Positions 43,139 to 52,609 are shown, counted from the stretch's first letter. The stretch is DNA of 64,000 nt from Teredinibacter sp. KSP-S5-2 (GCF_032773895.1 NZ_CP120416.1:4679001-4743000), one strand, 5' to 3'. Program-made: numbers and translations. The notes: generated from the sequence alone by a model not told the origin.

Positions 43139-45226
43139 TTAAAACTCTACGCGAAGCCCAAGGTATGGAAATATACCCCGGCCTTCCTCTTCTTCAATGG
43201 CTACGTCATCATCCGGACTGTTCACTTTGTCGTAATCCAGAGAACGCTCTGTGACATTTTTTTGGTTCAATGCGTTGATGACATCGACAATAAAGGCAGC
43301 ATCGTATTTGCCAATTTTAAATTCGTTTTTGTAACGTATATCCAGTCGGCTGTATGTTGGTAGTCGATCAGAATAAGGCTCGCCGTATTCGGGTAAGACA
43401 GCGGTTTCATCTTCAAAATATGGGTTGTCTTTCACGCCGACGATGGGGGTGTAGGCCGAACCACTTCGAATTGTCCAGCGCCAACCAATATCCTGATTGT
43501 GTGTAAGTTGATAGTTGCCCGACCAGTTAAAGACTAACGGTGTATCCAGGTTATAGTCCTGGGTAACATCGGTTCGTTCATTGGTTCGTTTACTTTTGGC
43601 CCAACTTAAACCAACCCAGGTATAAAATTTGTCGGTCAGTTCTTTGTTAACAAACAAATCGAACCCGTAAGCTTCACCACTGACTTCGTTCGAGAAATAC
43701 TGATGGTTTGGATCTTCTTCCTCTTTCAGTCCGAGTGGTAGGTTTTCCAATTCTTTGAAATAACTTTCAAGAGTCCAACTCCATCCATTTTGTAACGTGT
43801 TTTCGACACCGACAGTGTAATGGGTTGCTGTTGGTGATTTCAGATTTGGGTTACCTATGCCTTCGATAACATATTCGATATCCGGGAAACGATTGTATTT
43901 GCCATAACTGGTGGATATTTTCCAACTGTCTGAAATAATGTAACTGGCGGCCAATCGTGGATGAGTAAATGACTCATCGGTGTAATCATTCTCTTGATAC
44001 TGAACACCAATATTGAGCGTGAATCTGTCTGTAATCGACCAGTCATCGTTTAAATATGCTGTGTATTCTTTTCTATCAAAACGACTATTATCTTCCGTTT
44101 CTCCTCGGCGGGTTTCATCACAAGAAGGGTCAAACTCAGTACAGACAAAATGAATCATTCTGTATTTGTATTTGGTGGTGTAGTCGTAGGAAGCCGCACC
44201 CAGCGTAAATGTGTGGGACTTGCCTATGGGCTGGACTATCTGGCCTTTTATCGTATCGAGTTTTTCCTCTGTATTGGAAAAGAAGTTATTCCCCCAGTTT
44301 ACATCGGTATCAAACGTTAAGCTTCCGACCCCCAACTTTATATGTCGACCACTCTCCCCGAAATTGTCCCAGATAACGGATTGCCCGACATATCGATCAA
44401 GTAATTTTGCGTCGCCTTCGAAATCCGGATTACTGCGCACAAATTCTGATTCGCGAGAGAAATTTGCAGCGGCTTCATCGGAAGCACCATTGGCCGAAAG
44501 TGTTAGCTTATTGTTTTCGCCAACATCCTGTACGAACTTAAATTGATAATCGTCATCTTCCGGTACTTGCTCAATAGTGATGCCATCTTCCTCTTCCCCT
44601 TCGGAAATAAATAGATGCATTAAACTTTTTCGGTAGCTCGCATAGAAGGCTCCGCCCTTCCACAAACCGGACTCAAGGAATATGCCCGAACGTAACATCG
44701 ATGCGTCGACGATCGCGTGAAATTGTTCGGCTTTTGGGTCGCGCAAAGTAATATTGAATGCGGCGCCAGTCACGTTGCTGTATTCGGGACCAAAGCCCGC
44801 GGAGTACATCTGAAAATCCTGGATAATGGATTCGTGAAAGATAGAGTTGGTGAATTGGTGAAAAACATAGCCTGCGGGAAGAAAGTCAACCTGGAAAATA
44901 TTATCCGCAGGTGAAGAGCCGCGTACCGCAGGTTCACCGCCATCTCCATCAGAATACACGACACCTGGCAGACTATAGATTGCGCCGAGTGGGTCACCAA
45001 ATGAACCTGGCATATCCACCAGTTTTTGCGCTTCTTCGGTTATCTCTGTGAAGTTTGCTCTGCGGCTGCCATAAACATAGGTTTCTTCAATGTTTTCCTC
45101 ACCTTTTTGATCATCTGAACTTGGTGTGGTTTTTTCTGCATCTGCGGCGTGCAGTTGCAGAGAGCTTAGGGCAAGCGCGCTCACAATACTGGTCGATAGA
45201 ATCTTTTTTGCTAGAGGCATGTTCAT
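43139..45226 (-). CDS. TonB-dependent receptor
   Basis: A 695-residue outer membrane receptor. Signal peptide about residues 1-28 (LQLHA-AD), a plug with LVDMPGSFGDPLGAIYSLPG, AVRGSSPADNIFQVDFLPAG and VTGAAFNITLRDP, then a 22-strand barrel ending in FPYLGLRVEF with terminal Phe. The plug lacks the usual VTG TonB box but has ETYVYGSR at a similar place. The substrate is unknown; the plug type is closer to a Bacteroidetes/Shewanella group than to siderophore receptors. It is convergent with the orphan regulator pair, which may control it. Confidence 0.85.
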   Translation of the reverse strand: MNMPLAKKILSTSIVSALALSSLQLHAADAEKTTPSSDDQKGEENIEETYVYGSRRANFTEITEEAQKLVDMPGSFGDPLGAIYSLPGVVYSDGDGGEPAVRGSSPADNIFQVDFLPAGYVFHQFTNSIFHESIIQDFQMYSAGFGPEYSNVTGAAFNITLRDPKAEQFHAIVDASMLRSGIFLESGLWKGGAFYASYRKSLMHLFISEGEEEDGITIEQVPEDDDYQFKFVQDVGENNKLTLSANGASDEAAANFSRESEFVRSNPDFEGDAKLLDRYVGQSVIWDNFGESGRHIKLGVGSLTFDTDVNWGNNFFSNTEEKLDTIKGQIVQPIGKSHTFTLGAASYDYTTKYKYRMIHFVCTEFDPSCDETRRGETEDNSRFDRKEYTAYLNDDWSITDRFTLNIGVQYQENDYTDESFTHPRLAASYIISDSWKISTSYGKYNRFPDIEYVIEGIGNPNLKSPTATHYTVGVENTLQNGWSWTLESYFKELENLPLGLKEEEDPNHQYFSNEVSGEAYGFDLFVNKELTDKFYTWVGLSWAKSKRTNERTDVTQDYNLDTPLVFNWSGNYQLTHNQDIGWRWTIRSGSAYTPIVGVKDNPYFEDETAVLPEYGEPYSDRLPTYSRLDIRYKNEFKIGKYDAAFIVDVINALNQKNVTERSLDYDKVNSPDDDVAIEEEEGRGIFPYLGLRVEF

Positions 45227-45493
45227 CTGACTGTCCGTAATAATTTTTATGCGGCAAATTCTACGGCTTGACTTGAGCTGTGTATTTGAGGGGTATGTTA
45301 TGGTTTGTTACATCAGCTGCAATGAGTGTTACTAAGCGTTGCTAATTAAGGGCAGTTTGTAAACAAGCTGTCGGTTTGATTAGAGAATATTCGTAAGAAT
45401 ACAAATGACTGTTTCAGGAAGGAACGTGTAGTAATGCTCTTTACTGTTATCCTGTAAATTTATATTCACAGAGTAACAGCAAAGAAAACAAAA

Positions 45494-46879
45494 CTAACCG
45501 CGGAGTTTATCGGCAATATCGTCTAAGTCGTCGCCGGATTCCAATAGGTTTTCAATCGTAATGTCCGCCGTTTCTGGGTCGAGGTGCAAAGACTTAAAGA
45601 GTTGCATTGGAATGGCCCCGCCATACGCTGTACCAAAACCGTGATTGGCAAGCATACGTTTGGCCAGATAAATGAGTTTAGAGTAGGTTTGGTGGTGATC
45701 GGAATAGTCAATGTTGTTTTGTTGGCGTAAAGCTATGACCACTTCCTGCGGCATATTCCAGTTATCTAACAACCAAGATGCAATCTGATTGCCCGTTACT
45801 TTAATGCAGTGTTGTTCAACTGCCGCGACAGGAACGTGGGGATTGGCATCAGAAAGACGCATGATATTGTTTAGGTATGGAGGAAATACCTCAGCAAGAA
45901 TGAGCGTACCAATATTGCTGAGCAGGCCCGACAAGTAAGCCATACCAAAACTGGGGCGGTGTTCACGCGCAATGGATGTCACCAACCCCTCAACTGCCGC
46001 AGCGGTATACACCGCGTTGCGCCAATAGGTTGCAACTTGTCTGTGGCTTAGTTGCTCGGTGGATAAGGTTTTGCCAAGGGCCAAACCCAGTGCCAGGTTA
46101 AGTACCATATCGAAACCCAGTACACGAACAATCGCGTCGTGAACAGATTTTATTTTTCCTGGAGCAGAGTAATAAGGCGATGCCGCCCAGCTCACAACTT
46201 GAGCTGCAAGGCTAGGATCAATTTCAACAATATTGGTGAGATCGCTAATATCGGCATTGGGGTCTGCGCGAAGCTTAATAATTCGCTGTGCACTTTCTGG
46301 TAAGGGCGGAAGCTCAAGAGTTTCTTCCAGGCGCTGCTTAATTCTAAGTTGAGTAAAGCGCTCTACGCTGGACTGAATTTGTTTTTCGTCTTTATCCGGG
46401 TCGGCAGATAACTCGGGAATCTTTATCGCAAAACTGCCAATGCTGGCGGTTTTAATAATACTGCTGAAGCCATTGTGATCGAGTTCAAGCATACTGTGCT
46501 GGTCACCGGTTTCTAGCAGCAAGTTCTCCCGCTGCAATAAACTGGCTTCAACCAGTGTGGGCATACCCTGCCAGCGTGGTATGGCTGGAACGGCCGTAAG
46601 GTGATGCTCGTTTATGAGAGGGCGGACTTCCGAGTTCGGCACCGCAACAAAGTTACGTGCAAACTGTTGGTACATGGAATCCAGATCCAACATGGTATCG
46701 CTAGGAATCAAAACCTGTGCTCTGCCTTGGGCATCTTCAACAAGTATTGACCTGACAACACAGCTATTCCCGGTATTTGGTGTAACCGGTAGCTTTGGAT
46801 TCCGTAAATCCATCTCGGTGATGTTGTAATGCACCTTTTGAGTTTCGAGCATTTCAACAACGCTAGTTGGCAGACTCAC
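45494..46879 (-). CDS. HDOD-domain protein with N-terminal YbaK/EbsC-like domain
   Basis: A 461-residue two-domain protein. Residues about 1-155 resemble the YbaK/ProX aminoacyl-tRNA deacylase fold (CVVRSILVED, LIPSDTMLDLDSM, ASLLQRENLLLETGDQHSMLEL). Residues about 185-400 form an HDOD domain (LPPLPESAQRIIKLRADPNADISDLTNIV is the start), a catalytically dead relative of HD phosphohydrolases that acts in signalling. It starts at GTG 46879 with GGAG seven bases upstream. It probably senses a small ligand or aminoacyl group and affects motility or c-di-GMP signalling. Confidence 0.85.
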   Translation of the reverse strand: MSLPTSVVEMLETQKVHYNITEMDLRNPKLPVTPNTGNSCVVRSILVEDAQGRAQVLIPSDTMLDLDSMYQQFARNFVAVPNSEVRPLINEHHLTAVPAIPRWQGMPTLVEASLLQRENLLLETGDQHSMLELDHNGFSSIIKTASIGSFAIKIPELSADPDKDEKQIQSSVERFTQLRIKQRLEETLELPPLPESAQRIIKLRADPNADISDLTNIVEIDPSLAAQVVSWAASPYYSAPGKIKSVHDAIVRVLGFDMVLNLALGLALGKTLSTEQLSHRQVATYWRNAVYTAAAVEGLVTSIAREHRPSFGMAYLSGLLSNIGTLILAEVFPPYLNNIMRLSDANPHVPVAAVEQHCIKVTGNQIASWLLDNWNMPQEVVIALRQQNNIDYSDHHQTYSKLIYLAKRMLANHGFGTAYGGAIPMQLFKSLHLDPETADITIENLLESGDDLDDIADKLRG

Positions 46880-47018
46880 AAGATATCTCCTTAATTATTG
46901 TTTAAGTGCGCATACAAAAGACAAACAATGCGCCTCTTAATCAATATAGTTGGCCTATGAGCAATCGCCAGGGAATGAGAAAAATCAGGGTTGGCAATGT
47001 GATGAAAGGGGGCTTTTT

Positions 47019-49100
47019 TTACACCCTGGCGTAGACTCTGGCATCACCAAACCAGCGATTGGTAAGGTGTTCTGCAGATATGGAATTGTCTGTGAGTAAG
47101 TCTTTACCTACTTTGTGAACTAAAGGAAGCATAGCGCTATCTCGCTGCGCATCGGCAATGCGGTATTCCATATTACCGGTTTGACGGGTACCAAGGAGCT
47201 CGCCTGGGCCGCGTAATTCCAGGTCTTTTTCCGAAATAACAAAACCATCGGTAGACTGGCGAAGAACTTTGAGCCGCTCGCGGCCATCATTAGAAAGCTT
47301 ATCGCCATAGAGCAGAACACAATGGCTCTCTGCGCTGCCTCGTCCGACTCGACCGCGCAATTGATGGAGCTGAGCCAGGCCCAGCCGCTCAGGATTTTCG
47401 ATGATCATTAAACTGGCATTGGGCACATCTACACCGACTTCGATGACGGTCGTGGCTACCAACAACTGAACCTCGCCTTGTTTAAATGCCGTCATTACGG
47501 CTTCTTTTTCCGCGGGTCTCAGTCGTCCGTGGCAGAGTCCTTGGGAGATATTAGGCAAGGCTTCCTTGAGCATGGCCGCCAACTCTTCGGCGTTGGCCGC
47601 TGACAAGGTTTCGGATTCCTCAATCAATGGACAAACCCAGTAAACCTGTCGCCCCTCTGCGCATACGGCACTAATCCGGTTGATAATTTCCGGCCGTCGT
47701 TTCTGGCTGACTAAAAGTGTATTAATGGGCGTTCGGCCGGGAGGAAGTTCATCGATAATCGAGTAATCCAATTCCGAGTAGGCGGTCATGGCCAACGTCC
47801 GAGGGATAGGCGTGGCAGTCATGACCAGTTGATGTGGCATTTCTCGGGAGAGACTTTTTTGTTGCAGGCTGAGGCGCTGGTTTACCCCAAACCGATGTTG
47901 CTCATCGATGATGACCAGGCCCAGGCGTGCAAAGCAGACGTTGTCCTGAAACAGGGCATGGGTGCCAATGATAATCTGATATTCACCGCGTGTAATGGCT
48001 TCGTAGGTTTCCCGTTTTTTCTTGGCTGTGAGCTTTCCCACCAGCCAGCCAATACGAATATTTAACGGTTCCAACCAGGCTGCGAAATTTTTAAAGTGCT
48101 GTTCCGCCAATATTTCAGTTGGTGCGGCAATAGCAACCTGATAGCCACTGGCGGCGGCCTGTAACGCGGCAAGTGCCGCAACCAGTGTTTTCCCCGAGCC
48201 AACATCCCCCTGAACCATCCTGAGCATGGGATAGCCACCACGGAAGTCATCCAGAATTTCGCCATATACCCTTTGTTGTGCCTGTGTCGGGGTAAAGGGA
48301 AGCGAATCGAGAAACTGCTGTATCACTTCGGGGCTTTGTTGTATCTCTGGTGCCTGATGGCTTTGAGTTTCCTGCCGTAACTGCTGACGAACAATAAAGT
48401 GTGCGAGTAATTCTTCAAAGGCTAAACGCTTTTGACAGGGATGCTGGCCTGAAAGCAGATAGTCGACGCTGGTATCTGGCGGCGGGTTATGAATGAACTG
48501 GATTGCATGGCTAAGGGATTCAACCCCGAATTCTCGATTGATCTCCGGGGGCAGCAGTTCCTCCAGCGCGTGTTTTTGCAGAAGCTCGAGCCCCTGCATG
48601 ATGATTTTTCGTAATCGGGGCTGGGTAATGCCTTCGGTTAAGCCATAAACGGGGGTTAAGGTCTCTTCAACCTCAGGAGGTTTGTGCGGATCGATATATT
48701 CGTATTCGGGGTGGTAGAACTCGATGCCCGTTGCCCCCATTCTGGCTTCGCCGAATACGCGCAAAAGCGTGCCTTTTTCCAGACGGGCTTTTTGGGTGTT
48801 ATTAAAGTGGAAAAAGCGCAGCCGAACAGTACCGCTGCCATCTTCAATGGTGCATTCAAGGCTTCGCCGTTTGCCAAATTTGATCTGACTGGTTAACACG
48901 TAGCCCTGAACGACGGCCATGGTGTTCAGCCGTAAATGGCCGAGTGGTGTAATACGTGTACGATCCAGATACTTGCTAGGTAAATGGAATAGTAAATCCT
49001 GGACGTTAGTTATCCCCAGCTTTTTTAAGGTTCCTGCCAGGCTGTCCCCAACGCCTTTCAGCGCAGTAACGGGAATATTTTTCAGTAACCGCCCACCCAC
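47019..49100 (-). CDS. recG: ATP-dependent DNA helicase RecG
   Basis: A 693-residue branch-migration helicase, the same length as E. coli RecG. An N-terminal wedge/OB domain (ALKGVGDSLAGTLKKLGI; GYVLTSQIKFGKRRSLECTI) precedes the helicase core: MVQGDVGSGKTLVAALAA (Walker A), IIDEQHRFG (the DEQH box), MTATPIPRTL, and VGVDVPNASLMII, with QLRGRVGRG near the end. It rescues stalled forks. GTG 49100 is chosen over TTG 49109 because AAAGG is nine bases away and GGRLL then aligns with the E. coli N-terminus. It lies just after oxyR in the same direction, as in Pseudomonas. Confidence 0.95.
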   Translation of the reverse strand: MGGRLLKNIPVTALKGVGDSLAGTLKKLGITNVQDLLFHLPSKYLDRTRITPLGHLRLNTMAVVQGYVLTSQIKFGKRRSLECTIEDGSGTVRLRFFHFNNTQKARLEKGTLLRVFGEARMGATGIEFYHPEYEYIDPHKPPEVEETLTPVYGLTEGITQPRLRKIIMQGLELLQKHALEELLPPEINREFGVESLSHAIQFIHNPPPDTSVDYLLSGQHPCQKRLAFEELLAHFIVRQQLRQETQSHQAPEIQQSPEVIQQFLDSLPFTPTQAQQRVYGEILDDFRGGYPMLRMVQGDVGSGKTLVAALAALQAAASGYQVAIAAPTEILAEQHFKNFAAWLEPLNIRIGWLVGKLTAKKKRETYEAITRGEYQIIIGTHALFQDNVCFARLGLVIIDEQHRFGVNQRLSLQQKSLSREMPHQLVMTATPIPRTLAMTAYSELDYSIIDELPPGRTPINTLLVSQKRRPEIINRISAVCAEGRQVYWVCPLIEESETLSAANAEELAAMLKEALPNISQGLCHGRLRPAEKEAVMTAFKQGEVQLLVATTVIEVGVDVPNASLMIIENPERLGLAQLHQLRGRVGRGSAESHCVLLYGDKLSNDGRERLKVLRQSTDGFVISEKDLELRGPGELLGTRQTGNMEYRIADAQRDSAMLPLVHKVGKDLLTDNSISAEHLTNRWFGDARVYARV

Positions 49101-49118
49101 AGTCGACAACCTTTGCGC

Positions 49119-50033
49119 TTAACTATGTTGTCCAAGTTGGCAGCGGGTAATGGCCGTACGAACGGCATCAATTGCCTGCAGGCGCGGAAAGCTGGCTCGC
49201 CAGGCCAGGGCAACGGTTCTGGTTGGTGGGGTTTTGAATGGCCGTGTTTCCAGCAAGCTGGTGGTGTGATTACCTACTGCAGCCGACTGCGGCAAAATGG
49301 TAATGCCAAGGCCGGAAGCTACCATATACTTAAGTGTTTCCAGCGAGCTGCCTTCTGCAGCGGTGCGAATTTTCCCTCTGGGGTCGTCTATGGATGGTTT
49401 CAGGTTAGGGCAGGCTTCCAATACTTGATCACGGAAGCAATGTCCTTCTCCAAGTAACAATACGTTGTATTCGGTAAGCTGTTCAGGCTCTAGCTGCGTA
49501 AATTGTGTTAACGGATGGTTCTTATCCATCAACACCACAAACTCTTCGTCATAGAGTGGCTGGGTAACAATATCGGCCTCGGTAAACGGTAAGGCGATGA
49601 CAATTGCGTCCAAGTCACCTTGTCGAATACGCCGGCGTAACGTGGCGGTGTAGGTTTCCTCCACGTACAAAGGCATATCCTTCGCCATTTGTTGAATTTC
49701 GGGAATCAATTGTGGGAAGAGGTAGGGGCCAATAGTGAAGATCGCACCAATGTGCAATGGGCTAACCAGCTGGTTCTTACCTTCGTTGGCAATATCTTTA
49801 ATGGTGGATGCCTGCTCCAGAACTTTCTGTGCCTGAGAAATAATTTTTTGCCCGAGTGGTGTGGGGTAAACACGCGTTTTGGAACGTTCAAATATTGCAG
49901 TGTCCAGTTCTTCTTCCAGTTTTTTTACCGCGATACTTAAAGTGGGCTGTGATACATGACATCGTTCGGCAGCTCGTCCAAAATGCTGTTCTTGCGCTAG
50001 GGTCACTATGTAACGTAGCTCAGTTAAGGTCAT
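49119..50033 (-). CDS. oxyR: Peroxide-sensing LysR regulator OxyR
   Basis: A 304-residue LysR-type activator. The helix-turn-helix reads HFGRAAERCHVSQPTLS (about residues 17-33). The redox pair is present as Cys199 and Cys208 in GEGHCFRDQVLEAC, with the same numbering as E. coli OxyR, so peroxide can form the regulatory disulfide. ATG 50033 gives the standard MTLTELRY start; GTG 50042 would add three residues. It controls catalase and iron-protection genes; yaaA at 27205 is a likely regulon member. It is divergent from an SDR gene with a 53-base gap. Confidence 0.93.
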   Translation of the reverse strand: MTLTELRYIVTLAQEQHFGRAAERCHVSQPTLSIAVKKLEEELDTAIFERSKTRVYPTPLGQKIISQAQKVLEQASTIKDIANEGKNQLVSPLHIGAIFTIGPYLFPQLIPEIQQMAKDMPLYVEETYTATLRRRIRQGDLDAIVIALPFTEADIVTQPLYDEEFVVLMDKNHPLTQFTQLEPEQLTEYNVLLLGEGHCFRDQVLEACPNLKPSIDDPRGKIRTAAEGSSLETLKYMVASGLGITILPQSAAVGNHTTSLLETRPFKTPPTRTVALAWRASFPRLQAIDAVRTAITRCQLGQHS

Positions 50034-50086
50034 GGCGATCACTCGTTGTTGTAGTCAAAATTTATTAATGCAGAGTATTTCATAAA

Positions 50087-50926
50087 ATGAGTCTAAAGAA
50101 AGTACTTTTTGTGGGTTATGGAGATATTGCCCAACGAGCAGCCAGGCGCTTAACTGAACAGGGCTTTTTGGTCACTGGTGTTGCGCGATCCGACAAAAAA
50201 GCGGACTCGGGAGTCGATATTTGGCGTGGTTCAGTTCGTGATCAAGCAATTCTAAAAAGAATAACCGCAGAGCATTTTTCTGCGGCCATTATTACGCTTA
50301 CTCCAGACGATAGAACGGAATCCGGTTATCGTGATGCCTACTTGGCCAATGCCAAGGCGCTGGTTGATGCCTGGCGTGATACAAACACGGTACCCGGATT
50401 GGTGATTTTTGTTTCCAGTACCGCTGTATATGGACAAGATGAGGGAGAATGGGTTGATGAATTGAGCCCAACTGAGCCGGAAAATTTTCGTGGCGAAGTC
50501 ATGCTTGAAGCCGAACAAGCGGTATTGCAGTTGGGTTATTGTGCATGTGTTGTGCGTTTTTCGGGAATTTATGGGCCAGGGCGAGACTTTTTACTGCGGC
50601 AAGTTAAAGAAGGGAAGGGAGGAAGTCCTGCTTATACCAACCGTATTCATGCGGAGGATTGTGCGGGTGTACTTAGTCACTTGGTTAGTTGCCACATGCA
50701 GGGGACCCGCCTTGAAAGCGTGTATCTCGCCAGCGACAGCGCTCCCGTATCTGGTGAAGACGTCCGTAAGTGGTTAGCAGAGCAACTTGGTATAGACTTG
50801 CTTAGCTCAGCAGATGAAAGTCGCAGTCTGGGAAAACAATGCGCCAATAAGAGGCTATTGGAAACCGGGTATGTGTTTTTGTATCCGTCGTATAAAGAAG
50901 GCTACGCCTCTATGATAGAAAACTGA
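50087..50926 (+). CDS. NAD(P)-dependent epimerase/SDR (YeeZ-like)
   Basis: A 279-residue extended short-chain dehydrogenase. The cofactor site is VLFVGYGDIAQRAAR (about residues 6-20), the catalytic Ser/Thr lie in FVSSTAVYGQ (about 107-116) with Tyr115, but no YxxxK Lys follows at the normal distance (GEVMLEAEQAV is found instead), so enzymatic activity is uncertain. RFSGIYGPGR is typical of the family. It resembles YeeZ-type sugar-nucleotide epimerase-like proteins of unknown substrate. It begins a plus-strand block lying between oxyR and ridA. Confidence 0.75.
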   Translation: MSLKKVLFVGYGDIAQRAARRLTEQGFLVTGVARSDKKADSGVDIWRGSVRDQAILKRITAEHFSAAIITLTPDDRTESGYRDAYLANAKALVDAWRDTNTVPGLVIFVSSTAVYGQDEGEWVDELSPTEPENFRGEVMLEAEQAVLQLGYCACVVRFSGIYGPGRDFLLRQVKEGKGGSPAYTNRIHAEDCAGVLSHLVSCHMQGTRLESVYLASDSAPVSGEDVRKWLAEQLGIDLLSSADESRSLGKQCANKRLLETGYVFLYPSYKEGYASMIEN

Positions 50927-51046
50927 TTTCTTTTGTCTGTTGTAAAAAGTATTTTTTGAATGATTACGTGAGTTGGTGGCATATTTACTGGGGCTTATCG
51001 TCAACTTGGATGCATCGAATATGAAAAACGAAAAGGCGAATTATTA

Positions 51047-51526
51047 ATGAATTTTGAAGATTTTACCGTTTCCCATGAAGAAACTGATTGGTCAGATTGC
51101 CTGCAGTCCTGGTCCTGGTTGTTGAAAAAGAATCCTGAGATACAAGTTTTGCTTGTGACCAAATTTGCCGAGTTGTTTGTTATAAACGATGACGACGAAG
51201 TCTGGTTTATGAGTTCCTCTGGAGGCAGTTACGAAAAAATTTCAGACTCTTTGGAATCTTTTTCCTCTCTGCTTGAAGACAAAGAGACGCTGGATTTATA
51301 TTTCATGCCAGAACTGGCTATGCTTTTGGAGAATGAAGGCTTAACACTGGAAGACGATCATTGTTACGGTTTCAAGATTCCCTGTGTTTACGAAGAGTGT
51401 ACCTTCGAACCAGATAATTTTTATGTTGCCAATATTGCTGAATATTTGAAAGCACTGGGGAATCGACTGGGTGAGATGGAGCAGCAAGCAGGGAACACAC
51501 AGGTGACATTGAACACTTTTACCTAA
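51047..51526 (+). CDS. DUF1851-like (Tdi1/GAD-related) small acidic protein
   Basis: A 159-residue acidic protein without a signal peptide. The C-terminal pattern (CYGFKIPCVYEECTFEPDNF, then VANIAEYLKALGNRL) resembles DUF1851, the C-terminal domain of T6SS immunity protein Tdi1. The N-terminal half (VLLVTKFAELFVINDDDEVWFM) also fits an immunity-type or SUKH-like fold. No toxin gene is adjacent, so it could be an orphan immunity protein or a housekeeping relative. Function is open. Confidence 0.55.
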   Translation: MNFEDFTVSHEETDWSDCLQSWSWLLKKNPEIQVLLVTKFAELFVINDDDEVWFMSSSGGSYEKISDSLESFSSLLEDKETLDLYFMPELAMLLENEGLTLEDDHCYGFKIPCVYEECTFEPDNFYVANIAEYLKALGNRLGEMEQQAGNTQVTLNTFT

Positions 51527-51636
51527 TGTGTTTTGTTAAACAACCTTAAACAGGAAACTATTTTTTCGATCCAATAGCTTTAATGAGGTTATAGGTTTTT
51601 GTATTAAAAAACGTTCATGAAATTAGTCTCTTTACG

Positions 51637-51690
51637 TTCTGGTCATAAGCAATTTTTTTTTAATATCTTTTCTCCGGTTTATGGCCAGAA
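51637..51690. repeat. Imperfect inverted repeat in the intergenic region
   Basis: TTCTGGTCATAA (51637-51648) and TTATGGCCAGAA (51679-51690) pair over 12 bases with one G-T pair across a 30-base AT-rich loop. It lies in the 297-base gap before the peroxidase-like gene, which otherwise holds no gene. It may be an operator pair or the remnant of a small mobile repeat. Confidence 0.6.
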
Positions 51691-51823
51691 TTTCCCGCAT
51701 ATAACTAAATAATATTAATTAATTGGCAAGTGACTTTTGCATCTGAAAGTAAATGTCATTGTATGTGCTAGTCTGGAAATAAATACATTAGTTTATTTTT
51801 TGTGTGCATATAGGGACATTTAT

Positions 51824-52552
51824 ATGGATAGCCATTCGATTTCTGAACCGCAATATCGCGAAATTAAAGACACCCAGCTTACCGTTGAACAATTCAATAA
51901 AATTTTATGTCCTAATCTTCGTATCGGAGTACGAATGGGATTGCTGAACCCTGACAAATACGGTTGGGTCTCTTCCGCCGAAATGAAAAATTTTTTAAAT
52001 TATATCGGTGCGAAAAAGAAATCTCAGGTGTTAAAACAACTGGTATCTGTAAGTGAGGGTGCGACAGAGTTTAAACGGAAAGACCATATAAACATTATTG
52101 AATTAAAAGGGACGCGTTTAGATCACGGTAGTTCATCCGGGATTCTCAATAATACTCACGGTTTTTCCGAAGAACGGTTAGATCATCTAAAAAGTTTTTC
52201 TGACGATGGTAAGTGTCTGCATAAAAAAGAGATGGCTGCTGCAGCCAATGACTTTCACCGTTGTCCAGTCAATTTTAAATCTAACTTGGGAACCAATATT
52301 CAGTCCCTGGAAATATCCACGGTTATGGAGATCTATGCACAGCGGGATGCGCAGGGACGGCGTTTCTTTTCTATGGATGATATCGATTGCATATGGAAGC
52401 ACAACCGTTTTCCTGAGTATTGGCAAAGGCCGAAGAAGGGGTTTTACGGCACATTAAGTGCGTTGTTTAAGTTCTTTTATATGTTTAGTGTGCGTTGGCG
52501 GCTTAAGCTATTTCATCGTCATGAACATAAAAAACATCCCGCCTGTCACTGA
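51824..52552 (+). CDS. Possible heme-thiolate peroxidase (peroxidase family 2-like)
   Basis: A 242-residue protein that shows the outline of fungal chloroperoxidase/peroxygenase: a CP pair at residues 29-30 followed by NLRIGVRMGLLNPDKYGWVS (compare the CPALN...NHG...P.G pattern around the proximal Cys ligand), then INIIELKGTRLDHGSSSG (about 89-106), where the EHD acid-base motif reads D100-H101-G102, and a THGFSEERLDHLK stretch. The C-terminus has a hydrophobic segment (LSALFKFFYMFSVRW) and a His-rich tail. No signal peptide is seen. ATG 51824 has AGGGAC seven bases upstream, better than the in-frame 51737. An unrelated EF-hand-like protein is the alternative. Confidence 0.5.
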   Translation: MDSHSISEPQYREIKDTQLTVEQFNKILCPNLRIGVRMGLLNPDKYGWVSSAEMKNFLNYIGAKKKSQVLKQLVSVSEGATEFKRKDHINIIELKGTRLDHGSSSGILNNTHGFSEERLDHLKSFSDDGKCLHKKEMAAAANDFHRCPVNFKSNLGTNIQSLEISTVMEIYAQRDAQGRRFFSMDDIDCIWKHNRFPEYWQRPKKGFYGTLSALFKFFYMFSVRWRLKLFHRHEHKKHPACH

Positions 52553-52573
52553 TTTTTTATAAAAAAGCGTTGT

Positions 52574-52609
52574 ATCATGGGCTTTTATAGAATAAGAAGA
52601 GCCCATGAT
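52574..52609 (+). promoter_or_regulatory. Hairpin enclosing the ribosome site and start codon of the next gene
   Basis: ATCATGGGCT (52574-52583) and AGCCCATGAT (52600-52609) form a perfect ten-base stem. The ATG at 52605-52607 is inside the right arm and the purine-rich ribosome site (AAGAAG) is in the 16-base loop. The stem is followed by TTCCTTTTTT, so it may also act as the terminator of the preceding gene. Confidence 0.6.

Noticed and set aside
43052-43363. Plus-strand frame of 103 codons after the small secreted protein
   Set aside because: It runs through a terminator hairpin and into the antisense of the TonB receptor.
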